Origin: Arenicola marina
Lineage: Eukaryota; Annelida; Polychaeta; Arenicolidae
Reading direction: 5' to 3'
Assembly (NCBI GenBank): GCA_964019135.1
Contig: OZ025255.1
Location: 8,246,001-8,310,000, forward strand
DNA: 64,000 bases
Shown here: piece after piece, positions 58,301 to 64,000 of the stretch
Position numbering within the stretch: the stretch's first letter is position 1
Layout of the letters: each line of letters begins with the position of its first letter
Program-made: the position numbers and the translations under genes
Notes under the pieces: model-generated
Told to the model about the DNA's origin: nothing
The model's input: only the letters and a program-made list of their open reading frames with translations
The model's database searches: none

Positions 58301-60448
58301 TGTTATACATTATATTGTCAAGCTATGGGTGAACTGTTGGCAGCTCAGGACTTTTTCTCTGGCTTCTCTGGCACGTCGGTAGCAATCCCTGCATGTTCAT
58401 TGGTTTGCAGTGACGTCATTGGGGCGGACTCACTGTTGGTTTACATTAGAGTAAAAGTCGTTGATTAATAAACTCTTACTTAGTTAATGTTCTTACTGAT
58501 CGGTTAATGGGTGATTCCAGCCAGGCTGTTCCATCTCCTGGGTATGGTTAGCAACAGGATGGTGATTTGTTAAGCTATTTAAGTCTCCTGTTACAGCTAT
58601 ACACCCTGTGGTGAAACTATTGTACCTTCGGCCTTGTCTGTAGAAACGGATGTTCTGTTTGCGCCAATGTGCAGTCGTAGGATCCGGTACAGATGAGAGT
58701 TGTATTGTCACTAGTGCATGCGAACCTGTTACCCCCCCCCCCCTCTCTCTGTGTCCCGATAGCGTCATGGTGGATGTCTGTCTGAAGTACGACGTATGCA
58801 TAAAGCGAACACCGGTAGTTCCATGTTACATAATCTTCATGCTTCAGATGATTGTTGTTTTTTTTATACCATGAATCAGGTATTGCTTGTGTGCGCAAGG
58901 GTTAATCAAGCTGTCTTGGTGTCCGTAATATAATTGATTACTGTGAAGGTTAGGGCACTTTTGTGGAAATATCTGCCCGTGATGCCCTTGTAATCAACGA
59001 CCACTCTCAGTGTCTATACGGTGACTGCCCCGCAAGCAAGGATAAGCATTGCGCAAGCACAACAGTCCACTAACCCACACTGTCTCTAAAGACACTCCTC
59101 CATTATTTTCTGTGTGTCCTCTCTAATATAGATGCCGTCATCACTAACATATCCGTTTCCGACGATGTAGAAACTGCGGCTGAGTCCCTAGCGTTAATAG
59201 TCTGACCGGGATATAGCTGGTTCACATACTGTGCCAACTAATGCTTGCCCCCTGTGGCTGCTTCTCTCCTCCTGTTATCAAATGCTGCTTAGGCGCTCCT
59301 TTCTCAATCCCGCTTTCACTCTAGATGGCTTCTGACACTAATACTGATTGGTCTTCCCATATATATATCACTTTCATTGTATTGTATGAAAATCCATGTG
59401 TATGATAATCTCAATATGCATTGATACGAGATATGGATAAGATATGCCTTGATACGAGATATGGATAAAGTATGCATTGATAAGAGATATCAATATGATA
59501 TGAATGGACATAAATTTTGATCTTCTTTGTGATATGTTTGATAAGTTAATATCACTTAATTAATGCAATTTCAATGGCATGTTTTTAGTTTTTGCTTACT
59601 TAAGATCTACATGGATATTCTAAGGAAGAATGTTCGATATTTACTTTAAAAGACTTCTATATGTTATGTATACAATCGTCGTATATTTAGAAATATTTAT
59701 TGACGGGTTTGGCTGTGGTTATCTACTTTCAGGCTGCCCAACTGGTGAGTTCTACCTCAACGGCTTCTGTCACGACCACTGCCCGGACACCTACTTCGCC
59801 TCCAACCATTCCTTCAGCGGCGCCGTCTCCTTCGCGGACATCCGCCTGCACACCGACGCCAGCGCCTCCAACGGGACCAAGGCGAACGAGACGTCGCCAG
59901 ACTGGTGGATGTTGGTATGCGAGCCCTGCGACCGGAGCTGCTTCACGTGCGTGGGGCCCACGGACTGGGACTGCGTCTCCTGTGCCACGCCTTACACCTT
60001 CGACGCCAACCACACGTGCGCCCGGGTGGGCGGGGGCTCTCCGGGGGGGGACACCTTCACCGGGTACCTGGACTTCCTCAGCCACCACCGCGTGTACGCC
60101 GTCTTGGCTGTGCTCGTCCTCTGCGCCCTGTGCGCGCTCGTGGTCTTCGGGGGGTTCTACGTGACGGTGCATTCCGGTCTCTGCGAGTCGTGGTCCTGCT
60201 GCTCCGGGGGGTCAGGCCCGGGGGGGCGGCACGGGGCCCGCCTCGGGGCCGCCTACAGCCGCGTGGGGGGCTCTGGGGCGAGGTTGCTGGACGGCGCCGG
60301 GCCCGAGCTGCGGGACCAACATCACCCGTTGCTGAGCGACCGGGACGGTGAGCTGGACGACTTCGATGGCAAAGCGGACGACGATATTTTCAGTGAAGTC
60401 ATCCATTATGACAAGTATAGCGGTAATATAACACGGACTCCTATATAA
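31239..60448 (+). CDS. furin: Furin-like proprotein convertase, 5'-partial, 10 visible exons
   Basis: Ca2+-dependent subtilisin-like endoprotease (S8B) of the secretory pathway, expected to cleave precursors after paired basic residues. Exons: e1 (one of 31239-31315, 31658-31733 or 32084-32160), then 34270-34358, 36670-36842, 45435-45647, 46641-46741, 47217-47320, 48200-48315, 48857-49154, 50644-51048, 59733-60448. Using e1a they total 2,292 nt, exactly 764 codons including the stop. Visible signatures are HGTRCAGE (catalytic His), [30 protein letters not shown] (oxyanion Asn), [18 protein letters not shown] (catalytic Ser), the P domain with [11 protein letters not shown] and WTLVLYGT, a Cys-rich repeat, one TM helix and an acidic tail. 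The signal peptide, prodomain and catalytic Asp exon are not in the window. A single short Cys-rich region plus TM resembles furin/Fur1, but some residues (NENKHGT in e1c, VDGPAPL) recall PCSK5/6, so orthology within furin/PCSK5/PCSK6 is unsettled. Confidence 0.95.
31658..31733 (+). CDS. furin: Convertase alternative exon e1b, apparent 1-nt deletion
   Basis: Homologous to e1a and e1c: acceptor TTTTAG, donor GTTGGT, phase 0 start ([17 protein letters not shown]). It is 76 nt rather than 77. One C appears to be missing from a C-run near 31707, so the frame shifts before what would read R-Y-D-Y-S-N-E-N-R. As written, the exon cannot join e2 in frame. It may be an assembly homopolymer error, an allelic variant or a decaying exon. 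The rest of the exon and its splice sites look intact. Confidence 0.7.
32084..32160 (+). CDS. furin: Convertase alternative exon e1c
   Basis: 77 nt, acceptor TTGTAG, donor GTGGTG (weak), phase 0 to phase 2. It encodes [20 protein letters not shown], then YTNEN and two bases of a Lys codon (AA + A of e2). The three calcium-site Asp are conserved. The S2 position is Glu and the residue before the catalytic His is Lys, as in PCSK1/5-type convertases. Without splicing the frame hits TGA within two codons, which supports a real donor here. Confidence 0.85.
32161..34269 (+). other. Convertase intron 1 (after e1c)
   Basis: About 2.1 kb, largely AT-rich and free of long minisatellites, unlike the other introns. 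No further homologous copy of exon e1 is seen in it. Confidence 0.6.
34270..34358 (+). CDS. furin: Convertase exon e2 (catalytic His)
   Basis: 89 nt, acceptor CCCGCAG, donor GTGAGG, phase 2 in and phase 1 out. It encodes [20 protein letters not shown] then GVAFRASIG. The first complete codon is the catalytic His (194 in human furin), and the following stretch carries ligands of calcium site 1. A second copy of the exon tail with a GTGAGT donor lies 120 nt downstream (ends 34478). Confidence 0.95.
34359..34478 (+). repeat. C-rich minisatellite ending in a copied e2 donor
   Basis: About 100 bp of CCCACCCCCAG-type repeats followed by GCAGCATAGGAG and GTGAGT, copying the e2 tail and donor. The 120-nt segment is open in the e2 frame. 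Confidence 0.8.
35776..36035 (+). repeat. 68-bp tandem repeat, about 4 copies
   Basis: Units contain GTGTAACAACTTCCGAGAGT and AATATTACTACTCTTTGTTA. Located in intron 2 just upstream of the acceptor minisatellite. Confidence 0.85.
36236..36669 (+). repeat. 46-bp minisatellite carrying copies of the e3 acceptor
   Basis: Tandem units contain CATTAACTGGTTCCCTGTGT, a pyrimidine/GT stretch ending CTAG or CCAG, and then GTGTTCGG, the first eight bases of exon e3. Ten acceptor-bearing units can be counted; the last is the authentic e3 acceptor. Early units are more diverged (CTCTAG, CTACAG). Confidence 0.92.
36670..36842 (+). CDS. furin: Convertase exon e3 (S1/S4/S6 pocket residues)
   Basis: 173 nt, acceptor TCTCCAG, donor GTAAGT, phase 1 in and phase 0 out. 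It encodes [20 protein letters not shown] then [20 protein letters not shown] and a tail ending AFSDGITK. The acidic residues matching human furin Glu230, Asp233, Glu236, Asp258 and Asp264 are present; Glu257 is Asp. Both ends of this exon are embedded in minisatellites made of its own splice junctions (see findings). Confidence 0.97.
36843..38180 (+). repeat. Minisatellite with copies of the e3 tail and donor
   Basis: A 13-bp CCCACTGGCCCCG array is interspersed with 11 degenerate copies of the e3 3' end (GGGCCTTCTCAGACGGCATC then ACCAAG) and its GTAAGT donor. Five copies keep AAG followed by GTAAGT exactly (near 37378, 37697, 37773, 37852 and 37941). Confidence 0.92.
38722..38866 (+). repeat. 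17-bp C-rich tandem repeat, about 8 copies
   Basis: Unit CCCCCTGCCACCCCACA in intron 3. The open frames here are repeat artefacts. Confidence 0.85.
39287..41562 (+). repeat. 46-bp minisatellite, about 49 copies
   Basis: Unit contains CTGTGCTGCCCTGTTCTATG and GGAACTCCCTCCAATAGAAG. A block of more than 200 bp starting near 40341 recurs nearly unchanged near 41066, indicating recent higher-order duplication. Intron 3. Confidence 0.93.
42134..42667 (+). repeat. 33-bp GC-rich minisatellite, about 16 copies
   Basis: Unit contains GGGCGGGGCGGGACGGTGCG followed by TGCGGGAAGGGGT. Because 33 is a multiple of 3, all frames stay open, giving spurious 180-430 residue ORFs on both strands. Confidence 0.92.
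42700..43168 (+). repeat. 36/45-bp GC-rich minisatellite, about 12 copies
   Basis: Units contain GGACAGGACAAGACAAGCGG and GGCGGGCGGTGGTGCG, with a longer variant carrying GGGATGGGTGG. Adjacent to the 33-bp array in intron 3. Confidence 0.9.
44215..44640 (+). repeat. Two short tandem arrays (15-bp and 17-bp units)
   Basis: 44215-44345 is built of CACTGCACCCCCACA. 44352-44640 is built of CTGACAGTCCCCTCACC, about 17 copies with drift. Intron 3, about 800 bp before e4. Confidence 0.85.
45435..45647 (+). CDS. furin: Convertase exon e4 (oxyanion Asn)
   Basis: 213 nt (71 codons), acceptor TCGCTAG, donor GTGAGT, phase 0 on both sides. It encodes [40 protein letters not shown] and [20 protein letters not shown], ending ERQI. 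The oxyanion-hole Asn (WASGNGG), calcium/S1 Asp in DSCNCDG and the Glu of YSEACSS are all conserved. About 8.6 kb of repeat-rich intron precedes it. Confidence 0.97.
46641..46741 (+). CDS. furin: Convertase exon e5 (catalytic Ser)
   Basis: 101 nt, acceptor TTGCAG, donor GTAGGT, phase 0 in and phase 2 out. It encodes [20 protein letters not shown] then [13 protein letters not shown]. The nucleophile is the Ser in GTSASAP. Frame and homology fit furin-family proteins without gaps. Confidence 0.96.
47217..47320 (+). CDS. furin: Convertase exon e6 (end of catalytic domain)
   Basis: 104 nt, acceptor GGGCAG, donor GTATGT, phase 2 in and phase 1 out. It encodes (K)[20 protein letters not shown] then [22 protein letters not shown] and NGxGRK are typical of the C-terminal part of the S8B catalytic domain. 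Confidence 0.95.
47631..48058 (+). repeat. 15-bp minisatellite, about 28 copies
   Basis: Unit CCTCCCTGTGGGGTT with variants, in the intron between e6 and e7. Open frames on both strands are repeat artefacts. Confidence 0.92.
48061..48124 (+). mobile_element. Possible tRNA-like SINE fragment
   Basis: GTAGTGGATAGCGCACTAGA resembles a tRNA D-arm/A-box, and CGGCTCGAGAATCCAG about 35 bases later resembles a disrupted B-box. It is too short and diverged to assign to a family. Confidence 0.35.
48200..48315 (+). CDS. furin: Convertase exon e7 (catalytic/P-domain junction)
   Basis: Phase 1 in and phase 0 out, donor GTAGGT. It encodes [20 protein letters not shown] then [16 protein letters not shown]. 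The start is ambiguous. The first AG (exon from 48196) would read V-S-H as in the family, but then shifts the frame. The AG four bases downstream (exon from 48200) gives A-I-H-FGFG and keeps the whole gene in frame. Either the second AG is used or there is an extra base near 48204-48207. Confidence 0.85.
48857..49154 (+). CDS. furin: Convertase exon e8 (P domain core)
   Basis: 298 nt, donor GTGAGT, phase 0 in and phase 1 out. It encodes [50 protein letters not shown] and [20 protein letters not shown]. This is the beta-rich P (Homo B) domain needed for folding of convertases. The usual RRGD is RRGE here. The first AG (48852) would leave a stray G; the AG ending at 48856 keeps frame. Confidence 0.88.
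49330..49860 (+). repeat. 48-bp G-rich minisatellite, about 10 copies
   Basis: Unit contains TTTCATTGTGAGGCCGCCAG and GAGGGTGAGGGTAGGTGGGA, in the intron after e8. Confidence 0.9.
50644..51048 (+). CDS. furin: Convertase exon e9 (P domain end, proline-rich linker)
   Basis: 405 nt, acceptor ACCGCAG, phase 1 on both sides. It begins [20 protein letters not shown], the last P-domain strand, then enters a linker of roughly 115 residues rich in Pro, Thr, Ser, Lys and Arg, with a run of 11 prolines before [17 protein letters not shown]. The exon ends at AAAG followed by GCAAGC. The next exon needs exactly this phase, so I infer a GC-AG intron. Confidence 0.88.
51630..52222 (+). repeat. About 32-bp minisatellite, about 17 copies
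   Basis: Unit contains CACGAAATGAATCGTCCGTT followed by AGCTTGTAGTG, with length variation between copies. Intron 9. It is AT-richer than the upstream arrays. Confidence 0.88.
53619..53818. other. Assembly gap, 200 N
   Basis: Exactly 200 N inside intron 9 of the convertase gene, flanked by C-rich runs. True size unknown. Confidence 0.98.
54727..54749. repeat. (TA)n microsatellite
   Basis: About 11 TA dinucleotides in intron 9. Confidence 0.85.
55462..55640 (+). repeat. 21-bp minisatellite, about 8-9 near-identical copies
   Basis: Unit GCCGTGTGTATGTCATCACC plus T. The copies are almost identical, implying recent expansion. The length is a multiple of 3, so frames stay open. Confidence 0.92.
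59425..59500 (+). repeat. Short tandem repeat of GATACGAGATATGGATAA type, about 3 copies
   Basis: Three diverging copies of a roughly 27-28-bp AT-rich unit shortly before the terminal exon. Confidence 0.6.
59733..60448 (+). CDS. furin: Convertase terminal exon e10 (Cys-rich, TM, cytosolic tail)
   Basis: Acceptor ACTTTCAG, phase 1 in, TAA at 60446-60448. It starts [20 protein letters not shown]. The lumenal part has ten Cys in a single furin-like repeat and four N-glycosylation sequons (NHS, NGT, NET, NHT). A hydrophobic segment [20 protein letters not shown] follows (about 60092-60151), then juxtamembrane Cys (ESWSCC) that could be palmitoylated, Gly/Arg-rich sequence and an acidic tail ([20 protein letters not shown], then DDIF). 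The acidic cluster next to a Ser-Asp-Arg-Asp CK2-type site and a Leu-Leu pair resembles TGN/endosome sorting signals in furin. The open frame extends upstream of the acceptor into intron. Confidence 0.93.
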
Positions 60449-60548
60449 CGTATACCCCCCCCCCCCCCAACCAATCCTGTTATACAAAGCAAAAGTCCCC
60501 GGGAAACCATGACGACACTTACAGTCGTCATCCAGTTTTCCTTCCATT

Positions 60549-60579
60549 GATGATGATGATGATGATGATGATAATGATA

Positions 60580-60614
<35 letters not shown>

Positions 60615-60621
60615 AATGATT
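60549..60621 (+). repeat. (GAT)n microsatellite
   Basis: About 24 GAT/AAT triplets with a few interruptions, about 100 nt after the convertase stop codon, probably in its 3' UTR. Confidence 0.9.
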
Positions 60622-60650
60622 AGGATGACCAATCGATCGTCCTTGTATAG

Positions 60651-60656
60651 AATAAA
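60651..60656 (+). promoter_or_regulatory. furin: Candidate polyadenylation signal AATAAA
   Basis: First AATAAA after the convertase stop codon, about 200 nt downstream. It gives a short 3' UTR that includes the GAT repeat. Another AATAAA lies near 61565, so a longer UTR is possible. Confidence 0.45.
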
Positions 60657-60659
60657 GCA

Positions 60660-62975
60660 ATTGTGAGACGTTGCGATGTTTGCATATCAGAGACTTCGCT
60701 TAATTCCGGAATGGTGTGTATAACTATAAGGGGGAAGCGTTCCCTTTACCTTTTGCCACCGCACCCCCCCCCCCCCCCGCCCCCACTTTAATGTTTCAAC
60801 CGTATTGTGATGAAGATAAAAACCAGGCAGTCAATGGTATGTGGTATGGTCTCTTATCATATTCATTGGAGAATAGCGCGTGTTATGATGGTGAACATGG
60901 CTTTGTTGTACATACAGATGGGCTTTGTTTCGCCTGAGTTGCATTCTGGTAGCGTATGACGGTGAGAACTATGCAAGAACCGGGCCCATGCCGGATGTCG
61001 TTCATGCCGTCTTCTCTGCGCGTGCGCAGTCGGCAACTATGCCATATTGTAGTCTAAGAATAGCTTTTGCGGCACTGCACAAGGAACTTGACAATGGAGC
61101 TAATGTGACTGGGAGGCTGACCTTATATTTATACTTCATGTTACATAATCGAATGCTCAAACAAGGAGAACAAATTGTCTAAATTGTGTATTTTTGTCTT
61201 AGTGTAAGGTCGAATCGCTCTTTTAATGTGTTTGTAAATCTTTGAATTGACATTGATGGATTCGACTTGTTTTACCCCGGCACTGTGATTTATACGTAAG
61301 AAATAATGGATGAAGTGAACCCGTTTTTGTTTTTTTTTCCTAATTATGGTATCTGGGTAGTTCGTGTGAATTGTGTGTCGGTTTTGCTCACATGGGAGTT
61401 GGTATCTGTGATAAGGTGTTTCGTCATCTGTGCATTCCGACATCATCGCACATGGGGAGCGTAGTGGAGTAATATCTGTCCCGGCTTAGGGTGGAGGGTA
61501 CCATGGCCTAACCTCCTTCTCCGCGGGGGTCATCATACCACACTGGCCACCAAAGGTAACCTTACAATAAACGCTCGCTGTGTAGTCTTCCTTGGGAGTG
61601 GGGCACCCGAAAGGTCTGTCTGTTTGCGCGATCGGCATTGTCGAGTGCGCTCTGGAGACTCAGCCATCGTGCGAGCCACACATTAGGATTACATTTATCT
61701 ATTTGCGTGCAGTCCCATCCCATGTCCTTCTTTGTAACAGGCTAAGAGACACGGATCCAGGTAGTGTTCTTTTCCAACCAACAAAATCATCTTTGTGGTC
61801 CTGCGATTTGTGGATGGTAGATTTTGTAAAGCGCAAGAACCTCCGTACTATCGCGGTGAACGTTCACCAAATGATTGCGCAATACCGCCAAGGTGCAGCC
61901 CAGCGTGTGTGTCGCGATTCATTGGTCAGTGTTGGATCACGTGTATTCAAGCGGGGTTGGAATGTCCATTTATAATACCAATTTTGTCCATTTTGGATAT
62001 GTTGTACTTGCGGGGCCACCTCATGGACTGGCAAATCATTTCAACCGCACTTGAAAGTATTTTATAATCACCACGCCGTTGTTATATATAAAGCATATTC
62101 GCATCACTATATTAAGTTAGCTCAAGTATTCTTCGCTTGTGTTTCCTACACATATATATATTCAAGTATATATATATATATATATATATATGTTTATGCA
62201 ACCCTATCCACAACTTATTTATTAATTTCCCATGCAACCATGTTTATAACAATAATTTATATCACTTTATGGAATTCAGTGCATGATTTTTAAAGGGAAG
62301 AGACAGGTACATTTTGGGACCCGAGACTGATGAAGTGAAGCTGACTAGCACCAAAGTATACACCATTGATGTTATTGCATCTGTCGTCTCGTTCGCGCTT
62401 GTATCATTACTTGCAGCTTGTGTGAACTTTTTGTGACCACGTGTGTAATGCAATCAGTCTGATCTATGCAAGCACTCTGTGGATGAAGCCGGTTACCATT
62501 ATAAACTTGTCAGTGATATTATCTCAATACACAGTGCTTAGGCCAACAGACGAGGACCGTTAAGAAACGTGAAAGTTGTTCCGTTCCCACTAGAGGACAA
62601 ACTTGATGAAACAAAAATAGGCGGAGTCTAGACTATAGAGTGGTCATGGAAAATGTTCGTGAGAGTTCGTGTCAAGTGTTTGATCCGATATTGTGCCTAA
62701 TTGAAGCCGCAACTATACATACACGAAACTCTCAGTGTAGATCCTAATCCGGTAGGCGGTCCCCCATTTGTACGATGGTAAGAGCAAGTCTGGCAGACGG
62801 CGTTTGATATTGTTAGCGTCTCATGCCAACGGAGTTCCTGACCAGTCCTACGTTGTCCTGCTATTTCTGTGCATCTTTCACACGTGTACCATAGATGGAA
62901 GAAGGAATAAAGGTCTTCTTAAATATAGTCTACGATTTTTTCAATGTGACCAAAAGTGTATTGACGATAAAAATC
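60660..62975. other. Downstream flank, no gene seen
   Basis: AT-rich sequence with a poly-C run at about 60765-60778. Short open frames (for example 61592-61975) have no recognisable motif. Confidence 0.45.
62154..62192. repeat. (TA)n microsatellite
   Basis: Interrupted TA run of about 36 bp in the downstream flank. Confidence 0.85.
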
Positions 62976-62977
62976 CC

Positions 62978-63045
62978 GGCTAACTCAGCTGCAGATCAAC
63001 AGGTCGTGGGTTCGAATCCTGGTGCCTGCATCTGGGGTAAGTTTT
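62978..63045 (+). mobile_element. tRNA-derived SINE, copy 3 (truncated)
   Basis: GGCTAACTCAGCTGCAGATC is the A-box side, GTCGTGGGTTCGAATCCTGG the B-box, followed by TGCATCTGGGGTAAGTTTTA, matching the body of copy 1. The 3' part is absent or diverged. Confidence 0.78.
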
Positions 63046-63746
63046 ATAGGTGAGCTGTACAAGAAGAAACTCAGTCTTCTACAACCATTATTTATTTCTA
63101 AGATTGTGGATACATAGAATATTATCAATGTGAAAGATTGCGTAGCCGTATCTCTTTATTCGATGGATAAAATAGATCACAGAATTTTGTATCACATTGG
63201 TTGACATTTAATATTTAGATGTAAAATAAAAGACTGAGGACTACAAATTTAGGTGGCGCTCGATTACAAAGCTGCATTGTAGTTGAAACACCACACATTT
63301 TCTCGTTACACACCAACAAACTGCTTCCAAAACCCGTCACCGGCGATCACATATCTCGCCATAGAGGACTCCTCATGACACTGCCGACATTCTGTTTAGT
63401 TTGGGTCTCCCTGCATGCATGCATACCTGTATATTTACTATTTTCCGTTTTCCGTATCGAGTGTTTCGTTCTGCGATCCACGACCATTAGCAACGACACT
63501 TAAAAACTCGTTGCCATAGCGACTGGAATGGAATATTCTATTAATGTATAACCCAGTCAGTTCTACCGACCAATGGAGACAATCATTTTGGAACCAGAAA
63601 TTCTTTAACATCAAGCTCAGCATTTGCTGGATATATCACCTGGATAAGAAAAATCCTTTATCGCTTGCCGTTGGACGAATAAATACATTCAGAAGAGATG
63701 GATGCCGTATTAAACCTACGGCTGCTGCGATTCCAAATACAAAGTA

Positions 63747-64000
63747 TCTGGATGTACAAAATAAATTACAATTCAACCAGTAATGCAAACAATTAAATAG
63801 ACAGAAGTTTCAAGCTGCACTGTTAACTTAACGAAGATGTAAAACAGATCGAACATCGGTACCTGTGGAAGTTACGGCAATAAACACCCGAATACAATAC
63901 TTGGATTAACGCGATTATACACTAATCTGGATGTACAAAATAAATTACAATTCAAGAAGTACCGCAAACAATTGAATGGACGGAAGTTTCAAACTGCACT
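63747..64000 (+). repeat. Direct repeat with 179-bp period at the window edge
   Basis: 63747-63822 and 63926-64000 match closely, both starting TCTGGATGTACAAAATAAAT and ending in AAACTGCACT-like sequence. It may be the start of a satellite or tandem array continuing past the window. Confidence 0.8.

Larger units (their letters stand above)
52223..59424 (+). other. Distal convertase intron 9
   Basis: The intron between e9 and e10 is about 8.7 kb (51049-59732). Apart from the listed repeats and the gap it is AT-richer unique sequence. I see no additional Cys-rich repeat exons of PCSK5/6 type, and the e9-e10 phase match does not need one. Confidence 0.55.

Overview
The window is eukaryotic (metazoan) nuclear DNA. 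It has GT-AG introns, one multi-exon gene spread over about 29 kb on the plus strand, tRNA-derived SINEs, a very high density of GC-rich minisatellites and long C/G homopolymers, and two 200-base N gaps (30712-30911, 53619-53818). The protein looks like an invertebrate furin/PCSK-type convertase. The lineage cannot be fixed from sequence alone; a marine invertebrate is a guess.

The only gene I can support is a furin-like proprotein convertase (subtilisin/kexin family, S8B) from about 31239 to 60448. Ten coding exons (e1-e10) join in one perfect reading frame: 2,292 nt, 763 residues to the stop. Within the window it has the catalytic His (e2), oxyanion Asn (e4) and Ser (e5), the substrate-pocket acidic residues, the P domain (e7-e9), a proline-rich linker (e9), one Cys-rich repeat, a transmembrane helix and an acidic cytosolic tail (e10). 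The signal peptide, prodomain and catalytic Asp exon are missing; they lie upstream of the window or in the first gap.

The most unusual feature is exon e1. It occurs as three tandem homologous versions (e1a 31239-31315, e1b 31658-31733, e1c 32084-32160), all starting in phase 0 and ending in phase 2. Their 77-nt length means only one can be used per mRNA without a frameshift. They encode the segment just before the catalytic His, with the third calcium site and an S2-pocket position, so alternative use could retune the protease. e1b carries an apparent 1-nt deletion.

A second theme is that several splice junctions of this gene have been copied into local repeats. The e3 acceptor is present 10 times (36236-36677), the e3 tail plus donor 12 times (36800-38135), the e2 tail plus donor twice, and the e1a acceptor twice.

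Layout: 1-13600 is intergenic or far-upstream DNA with C/G runs, a dispersed repeat pair, SINEs and small minisatellites. 13600-30711 holds large minisatellite arrays (43-, 22-, 27-, 12-, 17- and 34-bp units), including a 27-bp array carrying CRE octamers. 30912-60448 is the convertase gene, whose introns are also packed with minisatellites. 60449-64000 is the 3' UTR and flank, with simple repeats, a SINE and a 179-bp-period repeat at the edge. The many long open frames in the arrays are repeat artefacts and are not annotated as genes.
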